A stretch of 64,000 nt of DNA, taken from positions 82,509-146,508 of the forward strand of contig RDYN01000045.1 of NCBI GenBank assembly GCA_004293365.1, in the 5' to 3' direction. The stretch is from Oscillatoriales cyanobacterium. GTDB taxonomy: Bacteria > Cyanobacteriota > Cyanobacteriia > Cyanobacteriales > Microcoleaceae. Both the position numbers and the translations under genes were made by a program. Position 1 is the first letter of the stretch; the number at the start of each line of letters is the position of its first letter. The notes beneath the pieces are model-generated. The model saw only the letters and a program-made list of their open reading frames with translations, had not been told where the DNA came from and made no database searches. Of the stretch, positions 31,895 through 40,659 are shown one piece after another.

Positions 31895-32770
31895 ATGATT
31901 TATGGAATCAAATCAATAATCCAAATTTTCCGAGAGATGAGCATGACAAAATCAGCAGGACAAAAACAATCAATAAAAAATACTTATAAAAGTTTTACTT
32001 TTGAACAGCACAAACATTTGGGGCAATACATTAAACAGCGGAGATCTGAAGCACTAAACCTGAGTGTTATATCTAGTTGGTGCTACAGGAGAGCCTCAAA
32101 AGTTGGCAGGCTTGCTACCAATATTGATAGTGTATTGTCAACTCTCCAGTTTAGCCTAGATAACATCGTTTGTGGTGAAGTACCAGCCAATTACATTCTT
32201 TTCAAGGACGGCTACAAAGCTGAACTTGACCCAGTAAAGTGCTACTACGGGGAAAATGAGTTAGCTGATAAGTGGCAAAATGAGTTGCTCGCGGGGTTTA
32301 GAGAAGAATTTCATCAACAACCGTCAGGAGGACTTTATCCACCGCACAATCTATCCAGACGACGTAATGGCTTCACGCTCGACGAACATCGCCACGTAGC
32401 TAAGATTATGCGTTGTCATATTAGGCAGTCAGCAATCACAACGATCCTGATTTGGAATGCTTATGGAACCAATTCTAAGGCAACCAAGGCAGCTTACAAA
32501 TGGTGGAAAGTGGCAATTGCCCTAATCTCGGAACTTAATAAAGCCTCAGGTAAGATTGGTATATATGACACAACATATCCTAATGATGAAGCCAATCGAT
32601 TCGAGGTAGAAATTGTTGCCGATCAGAGCTTTGCTGAACCGCTGATAATGCCATTGCAAAAAGCTCTCCTTCAAAAGGCTGTGGTGGCTAATGTCGGAAA
32701 AGTCACTAACGATACGTACAACTTGGATCTCGGATTGGATTGGCTAAAAGTCAACATCACTTATCCCTAA
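31895..32770 (+). CDS. Hypothetical protein with internal duplication
   Basis: Up to 291 residues; ATG 31895, 31937 or 31943 could start it, and GAGAG before 31937 favours that one. Not recognised. Two similar halves are visible: FTFEQHKHLGQYIKQRRSEA (about 34-53) and FTLDEHRHVAKIMRCHIRQS (about 159-178). Each is followed by a hydrophobic helix with Ala/Lys-rich continuation (SKVGRLATNIDSV; SKATKAAYKWWKV). Both halves place two His in the same spacing (EQHKH / DEHRH). It is probably soluble and helical. Lower GC and fewer HIP1 sites than its neighbours suggest acquisition. Confidence 0.6.
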   Translation: MIYGIKSIIQIFREMSMTKSAGQKQSIKNTYKSFTFEQHKHLGQYIKQRRSEALNLSVISSWCYRRASKVGRLATNIDSVLSTLQFSLDNIVCGEVPANYILFKDGYKAELDPVKCYYGENELADKWQNELLAGFREEFHQQPSGGLYPPHNLSRRRNGFTLDEHRHVAKIMRCHIRQSAITTILIWNAYGTNSKATKAAYKWWKVAIALISELNKASGKIGIYDTTYPNDEANRFEVEIVADQSFAEPLIMPLQKALLQKAVVANVGKVTNDTYNLDLGLDWLKVNITYP

Positions 32771-32787
32771 TTCCCAATTCCCAATAT

Positions 32788-33525
32788 TCATTTTCCCTGC
32801 ACGGGATGTTGCCCGTAATAAGGCAAAGCATCCCACCAATCAGGGCGAATTCCTTGTTTCCACTCCAAATAAGCCAATTCCAACACACCAGAAACCGACG
32901 AACCCAACTCGCTGCCAACTTCAATCAACTGATAGGAATTTTCCCAACTTCCCAACTTTTCCTGCCAAGATTCCGCCGTCATTACCGTATCGGAAAACAA
33001 CTCAGTTACACCAGAATTACTGTTAACTGAATAAACAGCGCCAAACAATTGCCCCCGCTGTGCAGGCATTTGCAGCGCAATATCATCTCTCAAAAGCCCC
33101 CCCGAAGCCTGGGGGACTTCCTCACTCAAAAGCCCCCCCGAAGCCTGGGGGGGTTCTAATTCCAAAAGCCCCGAAGCCTGGGGGGGTTCCAACCAAGCCA
33201 CAGCCGCCAAAGTTGAAATAGTAAAAACCGGAATATCCAACTGTTGAGCCAAAGTCCGCGCCGTCACCATACCCATGCGAGTCCCCGTAAAACCTCCGGG
33301 CCCCTTCGCCACTGCAATAAAAGCCAAATCCGCCCAAGTTTGCGGCCCTATAAACTCTACTAAATGCTGGTGCAAATCCGTTGCTAAACTGCGGCCCAAA
33401 TTCCAAGTTTGGCAGCGAGAATCGCCGGAAAAATTGCTGATTGCTAAACCTAATTCGGGTGTTGAGGTGTGCAAGGCTAAACCGTATTTTTTAACTGATG
33501 TTCCGTCGGGGGAATTGCTATTCAC
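32788..33525 (-). CDS. tsaB: tRNA t6A biosynthesis protein TsaB with in-frame repeat insertion
   Basis: 245 residues from GTG 33525. ASKHA-fold signatures: YGLALHTSTPELGLAIS, FIAVAKGPGGFTGTRMGMVTARTLAQQ and MPAQRGQLFGAVYSV. TsaB partners TsaD and TsaE to put threonylcarbamoyl on A37 of ANN-decoding tRNAs. Between STLAAVAW and the RGQLFGAVY strand there is an extra ~35-residue segment with three copies of (P)PQASG(G)LL. It is read from a GC-rich palindromic repeat (33088-33188) and keeps frame. The start lies 2 nt after the stop of the upstream small membrane protein, with AAAGGAAAA inside that gene as ribosome site. Confidence 0.92.
   Translation of the reverse strand: MNSNSPDGTSVKKYGLALHTSTPELGLAISNFSGDSRCQTWNLGRSLATDLHQHLVEFIGPQTWADLAFIAVAKGPGGFTGTRMGMVTARTLAQQLDIPVFTISTLAAVAWLEPPQASGLLELEPPQASGGLLSEEVPQASGGLLRDDIALQMPAQRGQLFGAVYSVNSNSGVTELFSDTVMTAESWQEKLGSWENSYQLIEVGSELGSSVSGVLELAYLEWKQGIRPDWWDALPYYGQHPVQGK
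33088..33188. repeat. Three AAAAGCCCCCCCGAAGCCTGGGG units inside tsaB
   Basis: Units start near 33088, 33125 and 33162, about 37 bp apart. Each holds a C-run/G-run inverted repeat (GCCCCCC..GGGGGG). Spacing of about 37 bp would break the frame unless compensated; here all three remain in frame in tsaB. Confidence 0.85.
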
Positions 33526-33527
33526 GA

Positions 33528-33839
33528 TTACTGATAATTTTCCTTTACAAAAAACAGAGGCAATGCTACAACTAAGCAACCCAAAAGGACGCCGAATATT
33601 CCCGTGTTTAAAATCCTTGAATTGCCCATGCCACCACTTATCAGAAACAGCACTACTAAACTGGCAAATAAATTCTTATTTGCAAATTCTTTGTTTTGGG
33701 AAACTTGATATTTGACGACCATAAAACCGGAGGCAACTATGAGCGCGAACCAAGAATTAAAGATGACTATTTGAGAGCCAAAGATGAACCAAACTAAAGC
33801 AAATATGAGCGAATCGAGCCAGAAATCCTGATTTTTCAA
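33528..33839 (-). CDS. Small membrane protein coupled to tsaB
   Basis: 103 residues, TTG start, with about three hydrophobic helices (SLIFALVWFIFGSQIVIF, FALIVASGFMVVKY, FASLVVLFLISG plus a final LGCLVVALPLFFV). Not recognised. Its last codons contain the ribosome site of tsaB, whose GTG follows 2 nt after this stop, so translation is coupled. It follows the kinase gene by 15 bp, giving a likely minus-strand unit kinase - this gene - tsaB. Confidence 0.65.
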   Translation of the reverse strand: MKNQDFWLDSLIFALVWFIFGSQIVIFNSWFALIVASGFMVVKYQVSQNKEFANKNLFASLVVLFLISGGMGNSRILNTGIFGVLLGCLVVALPLFFVKENYQ

Positions 33840-33854
33840 CTTTGGCAGCCAAAA

Positions 33855-35237
33855 TTATTGGGTAGCAACTGGGGCAATTTTCTTGGCTAAGTGATTGTGT
33901 TGCAGCCGCACGAGTTTGTTTTTTAATTGAATTTTGGGATCGATTTGCAATACTTCCTTCCACTCGGGGACGCGAGAATTGTTGACTCTTCCCAATATCT
34001 TAACGGCTGTGACTTTATTTAACTGCAAAGCGGTGAGTCGGGTGGCAATTATTTGGGATAAGTGCGGATAGTGAACGGGATTGTTTTCGGTTCTGTTGAT
34101 GACGATATTGAGCTTTTGCTTGGCTTGACTGATTTGGATTGTAACATTGTACGGGGCGATCGCCTCTTGTAAAGCTTCCTGAATTTCGGCTTGCTGTTCC
34201 CGACTCAAAAATCCAGGTGCGGCTGCCAGTGCAGGCTTCGATTCTGCGCCTGTTTCCGGTGCATCCAGCACGGGCTGCGCGTCTAAATAGACTGGCTTGG
34301 GGTTTAACTGCTGGATGACTGCGGAGGCTGAATTGTAGCGCCGGTTGGTGGCACTTTGGAGCATGGTGTCGAGGATGCGGCCGAAATCGTCGCTAACAGC
34401 ACTCTTCAAATAATTTCGCCAAGCCCAAGAATCCTCGGCGCTGTCGAACAAGTCGAAGGGAGGAATGTGAGTCAGCAAGTGAATGCAAGTAACGCCCAAA
34501 CTGTAGATATCGCTGGCAAAAACTGCTTTTCCCATCAATTGTTCTGGGGCTGTATAAGCAGCACTGCCGATAATTGTACCTGTTTGCGGCAATCCGGTTG
34601 CTGTTACTTTTTTTGCTGCACCAAAGTCTACTAAAACGATATCTTTTTGGAATGGAGAGGGTTGATAGGAATTTTCTAAGGCGGGTAAAGGGGCTGGAGA
34701 TAGGCGGCGGCGAATGATATTTTCGGGTTTGATATCGCGGTGAATGACTTTGGATTTGTGGACAAAGTGGAGCACGGGCAATAAATCGTTGAGGATTTGC
34801 CGAATTTGAGTTTCGGTGAATGCTCCTTTTTGTTCTAATTCTCGGGCTAGGTTTTTGCCGTCGATAAATTCTTGTACTAAATATTGTCTGCCGTCTTGTT
34901 CAAAATGTGCGATTAATTCGGGAATCTGGGGATGTTTCCCCAAGGTTTCTAGCTGGGCTGCTTCTTGGTGGAAGAGTTGGGCGGCTTTTTCGGCTGCGGT
35001 GTTTTGCGGCAAAGATTGCTTGATGACGCACTGCGAAAAAGTCTGGGGTTTGGTTTCGTCAACTGCTAGAAATGTTCTGCCAAATCCTCCTTGGGCGATC
35101 GGCTTTATGGTACGGTAGCGAGATGCTGATGGGGATTGTGCGTTAGTTAACAACAATTTTGAGCCGCAACTTTGGCACAATTCTGCATCACCGGGGTTTT
35201 GCGGATTCTGACAAGTTGGGTTTAAGCAGTAGGACAT
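33855..35237 (-). CDS. Serine/threonine protein kinase with N-terminal zinc ribbon
   Basis: 460 residues. Zinc ribbon MSYCLNPTC...ELCQSCGSKLL (Cys4, 9, 21, 24). The PASTA-less bacterial Hanks kinase domain runs from about 41 to 310: GGFGRTF at 50-56, Lys73 in CVIKQSL, HRDIKPEN at 166-173, DFG at 204-206, and GTIIGSAAYTAPEQLMG in the activation loop. All catalytic residues are present. A C-terminal domain of about 110 residues (LSREQQAEIQEALQEAIAPYNVTIQI) is unassigned and may bind a ligand. It has no transmembrane helix, so is cytosolic. Zinc-ribbon kinases of this form are a cyanobacterial speciality; targets unknown. Confidence 0.93.
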   Translation of the reverse strand: MSYCLNPTCQNPQNPGDAELCQSCGSKLLLTNAQSPSASRYRTIKPIAQGGFGRTFLAVDETKPQTFSQCVIKQSLPQNTAAEKAAQLFHQEAAQLETLGKHPQIPELIAHFEQDGRQYLVQEFIDGKNLARELEQKGAFTETQIRQILNDLLPVLHFVHKSKVIHRDIKPENIIRRRLSPAPLPALENSYQPSPFQKDIVLVDFGAAKKVTATGLPQTGTIIGSAAYTAPEQLMGKAVFASDIYSLGVTCIHLLTHIPPFDLFDSAEDSWAWRNYLKSAVSDDFGRILDTMLQSATNRRYNSASAVIQQLNPKPVYLDAQPVLDAPETGAESKPALAAAPGFLSREQQAEIQEALQEAIAPYNVTIQISQAKQKLNIVINRTENNPVHYPHLSQIIATRLTALQLNKVTAVKILGRVNNSRVPEWKEVLQIDPKIQLKNKLVRLQHNHLAKKIAPVATQ

Positions 35238-35243
35238 TGGATT

Positions 35244-35517
35244 TTAGATTTTAGATTTTAGATCTAAGATTTTAGATTTTAGATTTTAGATTTAGGAATT
35301 GGGAATTGGCCAAACAGGGCATCGGCCAAACAGGGCATCGGCCAAACAGGGCATCGGCCAAACAGGGCATCGGGCATCGGGAATGGAGAATTGGTTATTG
35401 TTATGAATAATTGGTTATTGTTAATGAAGAATTGGTTATTTGCCGCCTCAAGCGATTAACAAATAACCAATAACTAATAACTAATGACTAATGACTAATG
35501 ACTAATGACTAATGACT
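35244..35517. repeat. Mixed tandem repeats: ATTTTAG, GGCCAAACAGGGCATC, TAATGAC
   Basis: In order: ATTTTAGATTTTAG heptamers (35244-35293), about four GGCCAAACAGGGCATC 16-mers (35308-35370), GAATTGGTTATTGTTA units, and TAATGAC heptamers (35480-35515). They fill the kinase/ycf34 spacer with no other visible content. Confidence 0.85.
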
Positions 35518-35523
35518 TCTTCC

Positions 35524-35772
35524 TCAAGTCGGGACGAGTTCGCCCGGCCGCAATTTTGCCCATTTGCCGGTCTCTTGCTTGAAACTTGCACACCCGACTA
35601 CATCCCATTCCATTTCTACTTCGTCTTGGCGGGGGCGAATGTTGACGTTGATGGTGGGTTCTACGGGGTCGAAATCGGGTGTTTCGGTGAGGTGGATTTG
35701 TTCGTGCTGTCCTTCTACGGCGTGGTAGGTGAAGCAGCGGTCTACATAGTGGCAGTTAATACAAATACACAT
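35524..35772 (-). CDS. ycf34: Ycf34 family iron-sulfur protein
   Basis: 82 residues. MCICINCHYVDRCFTYHAVE contains the four conserved Cys/His-region residues of Ycf34 (Cys2, 4, 7 and 13); QHEQIHLTETPDF and INVNIRP follow, then WDVVGCASFKQETGKW with a further Cys. In Synechocystis, Ycf34 carries an Fe-S cluster and its loss affects photosynthetic electron transport and pigment content; the gene is kept in red algal plastids. It is normal in length. A start-to-start gap of about 108 bp separates it from the divergent cca gene. Confidence 0.92.
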   Translation of the reverse strand: MCICINCHYVDRCFTYHAVEGQHEQIHLTETPDFDPVEPTINVNIRPRQDEVEMEWDVVGCASFKQETGKWAKLRPGELVPT

Positions 35773-35880
35773 TCTTGATATCCTCTGTGCATTTCAAAAA
35801 GATTGGTGAATTTCGAGCTTTCTGTTAATCTAGCGTAGCAAGAGTTTAATTGTTTGTAAGGAAAGTAGATTTTTGTTGCG

Positions 35881-37134
35881 ATGCCGATGAATTTGCCACC
35901 TGCGCTATCTCCTGAGACTTGGCCGTTTGATTTGGAACTGCTGACACCGCCTGTTTATTTGGTGGGCGGTGCGGTGCGAGATGCGCTGCTGGGCCGCCGA
36001 TCGCACTATTTTGATTTGGATTTCGTTATGTTAGCACGGGCGGTGAAAACTGCTAGAAAAATTGCCGATCGCACGAAAGGTGGATTTGTGTTGTTGGATG
36101 CGGAAAGACAGATTGCGCGGGTGGTGTTTGCGGGCGGTACGGCGGATTTTGCACAGGCTTTCGGGGGGAGTCTGGAGGGGGATTTGCACCGCCGGGATTT
36201 TCGGATTAATGCGATCGCCTGCAATCCTTTTACTGGAGAAATCATCGATCCTTTGGACGGTCAAACTGATTTGCGCTTGGGTTTGCTGCGGATGATTTCG
36301 CGATCGAATTTAGAGGACGATCCGCTGAGGTTACTAAGAGCTTACCGCCAAGCGGCACAGTTAGGTTTTGCGATCGAACCGGAAACTCAATCTGCGATTC
36401 GGGAATTGGCGCCGCTGTTGAGTCGGGTGGCGGTGGAACGGGTGCGGGCGGAATTAGGTTATTTGTTGAGCCACAATCACGGTGTTCCTTGGATTTGTAG
36501 GGGTTGCGAAGATGGGTTGTTTTCTATTTGGTTTGCAAGTGCGATCGACCGTTTCGATATCTTGACAAAAATTGACTTTTGTGCTGCTGATTTGGCGGCA
36601 ATTTATCCGGAGTTGGGGACAGAGTTTGGGCGATCGATTCGAGATACAATTAAAACGTCCTTGTTGGCGATCGGGAAGTTGGCTGTTTTGGCAAATTCCG
36701 ACCCGACAATCGCTGAAACCGAGTTGCTGCGGTTGAAGTACAGCAATGCAGAGATTAAAAGTGCGATCGAGCTTTTGAAATATTTGCCAAAACTTCAAGC
36801 ACAACCGATTGCAGAAATGTCCTTACGAGAACAGTATTTTTTGTTTCGGGATGTGGGGATAGTATTTCCAATTTTAGCAGTTTTAGCCGTGGCTGCGGGA
36901 GTTGCGGTTGAGGAGATTGCGCTGTTAATTAATCGCTATCTCGATGCCGGTGATATAGTCGCCCATCCCACACAATTAGTTAGCGGCAATGAGTTAATGG
37001 AATCTTTGAATTTGCCGAGAAGTCCGCGCATCGGTCAATTGTTAATGGAGATTCAATTAGCGCGGGTGGAAGGGAGAATTGCGACTCGCGAAGATGCGCT
37101 GAAATTGGCGTCCGACTTGGTTAATGTTGAGTGA
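35881..37134 (+). CDS. CCA tRNA nucleotidyltransferase family protein
   Basis: 417 residues, class II poly(A) polymerase/CCA family. PVYLVGGAVRDALLGR binds the primer and nucleotide phosphates; FDLDFVM holds the two metal-binding Asp. RRDFRINAIA is the RRD motif, and DDPLRLLRAYRQAAQLGF fits the EDxxRxxRA helix. It adds CCA, or part of it, to tRNA 3' ends. Some cyanobacteria split CC- and A-adding between two genes, so specificity is not settled. The C-terminal half is diverged. Monocistronic; the spacer after it carries the inverted-repeat element at 37228. Confidence 0.92.
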   Translation: MPMNLPPALSPETWPFDLELLTPPVYLVGGAVRDALLGRRSHYFDLDFVMLARAVKTARKIADRTKGGFVLLDAERQIARVVFAGGTADFAQAFGGSLEGDLHRRDFRINAIACNPFTGEIIDPLDGQTDLRLGLLRMISRSNLEDDPLRLLRAYRQAAQLGFAIEPETQSAIRELAPLLSRVAVERVRAELGYLLSHNHGVPWICRGCEDGLFSIWFASAIDRFDILTKIDFCAADLAAIYPELGTEFGRSIRDTIKTSLLAIGKLAVLANSDPTIAETELLRLKYSNAEIKSAIELLKYLPKLQAQPIAEMSLREQYFLFRDVGIVFPILAVLAVAAGVAVEEIALLINRYLDAGDIVAHPTQLVSGNELMESLNLPRSPRIGQLLMEIQLARVEGRIATREDALKLASDLVNVE

Positions 37135-37227
37135 TATTTGCGAAATATTGCAACACAACAATCGCTTCCATTTTTTTAACAATCATCACTATACGACTTT
37201 CATACCTCGTTCATTCTTAAGTCTGCC

Positions 37228-37335
37228 TATAGCCTTTCAAGCGAAAGATGAGGTACGTAGTTGGGCTTGGGCCCTCTGAGTTTATTGGTTCTACAAGCTG
37301 TCAGCCATACCTCATCTTTCTGAAAACCGCTATAG
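37228..37335. mobile_element. MITE-like element, copy A
   Basis: 108 bp with imperfect terminal inverted repeats (TATAGC...GAAAGATGAGGTA against TACCTCATCTTTC...GCTATA). The interior, CGTAGTTGGGCTTGGGCCCT and AAGCTGTCAGCCA, is shared with copy B at 44465-44579. No ORF. It could equally be a structured RNA; see copy B. Confidence 0.7.
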
Positions 37336-37389
37336 ATGAAAGTTTGTTTAGGATAGGTTTAAACCGCAGATTTATCTTTTAGCCCCGTG

Positions 37390-37881
37390 TTATTTGAGCA
37401 ACTCAACAATCTCCGAAGTGGATGATTTGTCAGCAATACTTAAAGCAGTGACACCATTTTTATTTCGAGCGTTCACATCCGCACCCTTTGAAAGAAATAA
37501 CTTCACTAATGCAGGTCTTAATTGCGGAGAAATACCAGTATTGGGTTGCACAATTCTCATCAACAGAGTGGTATTATCGTAAGGATCGGACTCGTTGACA
37601 TCAGCACCGCGATCGATCAATAATTTAACAAGATCGATACCTCCACGCGACACTGCACTGTAGAGTAAGCCTGATGGTACTTGGGCTTGATTCTTGAGAA
37701 GTAATTCAATTATCTCTTGCTTCGTTTTTTCAGATTCAAACCTATTTATTACAGTAAAAAAAGTGTTGTCATTGACCTTAGCGCCTCGATTAATTAAGGC
37801 TTTCATTGCTTGAGAATTGCCGCTTTCTGCTGCGATCTTGAGTGCTGTTTGTCCGTATTCGCTGCGATCGCCCGCCAACAC
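37390..37881 (-). CDS. Ankyrin-repeat protein, probably 5'-truncated
   Basis: 163 residues from GTG 37881. Three to four ankyrin repeats are readable: GQTALKIAAESGNSQAMKAL, PSGLLYSAVSRGGIDLVKLL with RGADVN, LVKLFLSKGADVNARNKNG and VTALSIADKSSTSEIVELL. It starts inside a repeat, and the DNA just upstream shows no SD and stops in this frame, so the N-terminus of a longer, probably exported protein seems lost. Ankyrin repeats bind proteins; partner unknown. It is convergent with cca. Confidence 0.7.
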   Translation of the reverse strand: MLAGDRSEYGQTALKIAAESGNSQAMKALINRGAKVNDNTFFTVINRFESEKTKQEIIELLLKNQAQVPSGLLYSAVSRGGIDLVKLLIDRGADVNESDPYDNTTLLMRIVQPNTGISPQLRPALVKLFLSKGADVNARNKNGVTALSIADKSSTSEIVELLK

Positions 37882-38003
37882 CAGTTCCTATCTCCCATTC
37901 CCAAAGTTAAAATAAAAGTGCTATAGGTTCTGGTTTTCAGTTGCTCAGTATGGTATATTAATTTCACAGGTTTAATGCTAACAGGAGTTACGCACGGGGG
38001 TGC

Positions 38004-38076
38004 CAAAAACCCGGTTTCTGCGTCAATATTTCTCGAAAAAAGCGACTAATTTTGGAAAAAACCGGGTTTTTTGCGT
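38004..38076. repeat. AAAAACCCGGTTTCTGCG inverted pair
   Basis: CCAAAAACCCGGTTTCTGCG (38003-38022) and GGAAAAAACCGGGTTTTTTG (38053-38072) are opposed copies of the family seen at 13256. They lie just ahead of the FIST gene. Confidence 0.8.
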
Positions 38077-38115
38077 CCAGGACTAGCTAAGCAATATAAT
38101 TATTGGAGTAAACCC

Positions 38116-39270
38116 ATGTTAAAAACTGTGGTTGGTCATAGCAACGATCCTGACTCTCTCTCGGCGATCGCAGAGGTACTAGAGCAATGTCACCAATCCC
38201 TGTCAGGATTATCTCCTCAAGCGGGTATATTGTTGGCTGCCATTGACTTTGAACATAATCTTATCTTAAATCAAATTAATCAGACTTATCCAGGAATTGA
38301 GCTAATTGGTGGCACAACCGATGGAGAGATGTCTTCTATTTTAGGATTTGAACAGGATTCACTCACTCTGATGCTATTTTGTTCGGACAACATCGCAATT
38401 CGTGCTGGAATTGGACGAGACATTTCCGAGGACTTGAACAGCGCCATTCAAACCGCTATTCTTCAAGCAACAACAGGTCATACAGAACCAATAAAACTCT
38501 GTATTACTTTGCCAGAAAGTCTCACCACCAGCGCCGCTTTTATTTTAGATAGCTTGAATAAAGCTTTAGGGGAAAAAGTACCTATTTTTGGCGGACTGAC
38601 GGCGGATAGGTGGCAGTTCAAACAAACCTATCAGTTCTACAAAATAGAAGTTTGTAGCGATGCAATTCCCATTCTCTTATTCTCTGGGTCGATTATCTTT
38701 TCTCATAGTGTTGCTAGCGGTTGGAATCCCATTGGTAAGCGAGGTAAAGTTACCAAAGCTTCTCAAAACGTAGTCTACGAAATCGACGGTCAACCCGCCC
38801 TAGAGTTTTATCACCACTATTTGGGAAAAAGGGTGCCATCCGCAGAATATCCCCTAGCGGTGTTTGATATCAATGAAACTAATTACTATTTGCGAGCGAC
38901 CAACGGAGTTTACGATCCAGCCGTTGGTAGCGTGACCTTTTTTGGGGATGTTCCAGAACAGGCGATCGTTCAAATTGCCGAAACTACCCATGACAGTATT
39001 CTATCTGCATCTCGAACATCTATGATGCAAGCCTTAGAAAATTATCCTGGTAAAGAACCTGTCGCTGCTTTGTATTTTTCCTGTGCGGGGAGGCGACAGA
39101 TTCTAGGTACTCGCACTAAAGAAGAATATGCACTAACTCAAACCTGTTTTACCGAATCATTGCCGAGTTGTGGTTTTTACACCAATGGCGAAATTTCCCC
39201 CCTAGAACAGCAGAAAATCTCTTATTTTCACAATCAAACATTTATCACTTTGCTACTAGGAGAAGCCTAA
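38116..39270 (+). CDS. FIST-domain sensor protein
   Basis: 384 residues from ATG 38116 with GGAG at 38105-38108; the open frame goes 15 codons further upstream without support. FIST_N is seen in ILLAAIDFEHNLILNQINQTYPGIELIGGTTDGEMSS, with the GGTTDGE signature. FIST_C is seen in PALEFYHHYLGKR and PVAALYFSCAGRRQILGTRTKEE. FIST domains are cytosolic ligand sensors, proposed to bind amino acids or other small molecules, and are usually encoded next to histidine kinases or fused to them. Here the kinase gene follows after 1 nt, so the two are translationally linked and presumably one signalling unit. Confidence 0.93.
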   Translation: MLKTVVGHSNDPDSLSAIAEVLEQCHQSLSGLSPQAGILLAAIDFEHNLILNQINQTYPGIELIGGTTDGEMSSILGFEQDSLTLMLFCSDNIAIRAGIGRDISEDLNSAIQTAILQATTGHTEPIKLCITLPESLTTSAAFILDSLNKALGEKVPIFGGLTADRWQFKQTYQFYKIEVCSDAIPILLFSGSIIFSHSVASGWNPIGKRGKVTKASQNVVYEIDGQPALEFYHHYLGKRVPSAEYPLAVFDINETNYYLRATNGVYDPAVGSVTFFGDVPEQAIVQIAETTHDSILSASRTSMMQALENYPGKEPVAALYFSCAGRRQILGTRTKEEYALTQTCFTESLPSCGFYTNGEISPLEQQKISYFHNQTFITLLLGEA

Positions 39271-39271
39271 G

Positions 39272-40354
39272 ATGGAGTCAGAACAAATAGATGCTCTGGC
39301 AATAATTAAGCAGCTTGAAAAAGACAATCGCATTTTGCGAAAAAAGTTAGAGCGAGCGGAGACAACTTGCCTAGAGCTCGAGCAAATGAATCAAAAAAAA
39401 GAGTATTTTCTCCGACAAATCATCAATGAGCTAGAAGATTCACAAAATGAAGTCAAAGAAAAGCGTCAGTTAGAACAGACTCTAATTGAACTTAAACAAA
39501 CCCAAGCCCAACTCGTTCATGCCGAAAAAATGTCCAGTTTAGGGCAACTTGTCGCGGGTGTAGCCCATGAAATTAATAATCCAGTGAACTTCATCCACGG
39601 CAACCTAACATACCTTGAGGAATATTCTCAAAATCTGCTGAATATGGTGCAACTTTACCAGCATCACTACCCCAATGCGGTAGCTGAAATTCAAGCGCAG
39701 GCAGATGCTATTGACCTATATTTTTTGCATAAAGACTTACTCAAAATTCTCAATTCTATGAAGCTTGGGACAGATCGCATTCGGAACATTGTGCTGTCCC
39801 TCCGCAATTTCTCCCGCACTGACGAAGTTGATATTAAACCAGTCAACATCCATGAAGGAATCGACAGCACTCTGATGATTTTGCAACACCGCCTCAAAGC
39901 TTCCTCAGAAAGACCGGAAATTCAGGTGATTAAAAACTACGGCGCTCTACCGCTGACTAGATGCTATGCAGGCCCGCTGAATCAAGTGTTTATGAATATT
40001 CTCTCCAATGCCATTGATGCTTTGGAAGAGAAGAGTGCGCGCCTTAACTACCAGGAAATTACTGAAAATCCCAGTCAAATTAGGATCCGAACCTCTGTAA
40101 TTGATGCCGAGTGGGTGGAAATTGCGATCGCCGACAACGGTTCGGGTATACCGAAAGAACTCCGTCAGCGCATTTTCGAGCCTTTCTTCACAACTAAACC
40201 GGTTGGCAAAGGAACTGGCATGGGGATGTCGATCAGCTATCAAATTGTTACTGAAAAACATGGAGGACAACTGGACTGTTTCTCTATTCTGGGTGAGGGA
40301 ACCGAGTTTTCGATCAAAATTCCGGTTCGACATAAAATTGACCGCGCTAGCTAA
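39272..40354 (+). CDS. Sensor histidine kinase partnered with FIST protein
   Basis: 360 residues, no transmembrane helix. The N-terminal coiled coil (about 5-80) leads to a dimerisation/phosphoacceptor helix with His99 in GVAHEINNPVNFIHG. The ATPase domain has its N box with Asn246 in FMNILSNAIDA, G1 DNGSG at 288-292, F box FEPFFTTKP and G2 GKGTGMGMS at 312-320. All catalytic elements are intact. It probably takes its signal from the FIST protein. There is no response regulator gene beside it. The next genes are the cbb3-type oxidase operon, so a redox or oxygen role is a reasonable but untested idea. Confidence 0.93.
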   Translation: MESEQIDALAIIKQLEKDNRILRKKLERAETTCLELEQMNQKKEYFLRQIINELEDSQNEVKEKRQLEQTLIELKQTQAQLVHAEKMSSLGQLVAGVAHEINNPVNFIHGNLTYLEEYSQNLLNMVQLYQHHYPNAVAEIQAQADAIDLYFLHKDLLKILNSMKLGTDRIRNIVLSLRNFSRTDEVDIKPVNIHEGIDSTLMILQHRLKASSERPEIQVIKNYGALPLTRCYAGPLNQVFMNILSNAIDALEEKSARLNYQEITENPSQIRIRTSVIDAEWVEIAIADNGSGIPKELRQRIFEPFFTTKPVGKGTGMGMSISYQIVTEKHGGQLDCFSILGEGTEFSIKIPVRHKIDRAS

Positions 40355-40359
40355 GCTGA

Positions 40360-40446
40360 AGGAAGTTCGGCAACGGATTCTTTAACCTATTTAACTGATG
40401 GATGGAAGTTCGGCAACGGATTTTTTTAACCTATTTAACGGATGGA
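40360..40446. repeat. 43-bp tandem duplication GGAAGTTCGGCAACGGAT
   Basis: Two head-to-tail copies (40360-40402 and 40403-40446) end in TTTAACCTATTTAACnGATGGA, directly behind the histidine kinase gene. The 435-bp gap up to ccoN contains this, the inverted repeat at 40660, and AT-rich sequence. Confidence 0.85.
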
Positions 40447-40659
40447 GGGAAGAAGCAAGTTTTGCCAGGGCGCAAATTGTAGCCGTCGCAACATTAGCAT
40501 TGCCAGCTAAAAATATAAAGAAATAAAGTTAATTTTGCTCGAAAGTTGGGATTAGGGTGTAGTAACTTGCGTTAAAAGTCGATCGCGCTTTCCTCAATAC
40601 AGGAGTTTGACAATTCGTCTTTTGACGCTGCGATAAATTAAGCACTATGGTATTTTATG

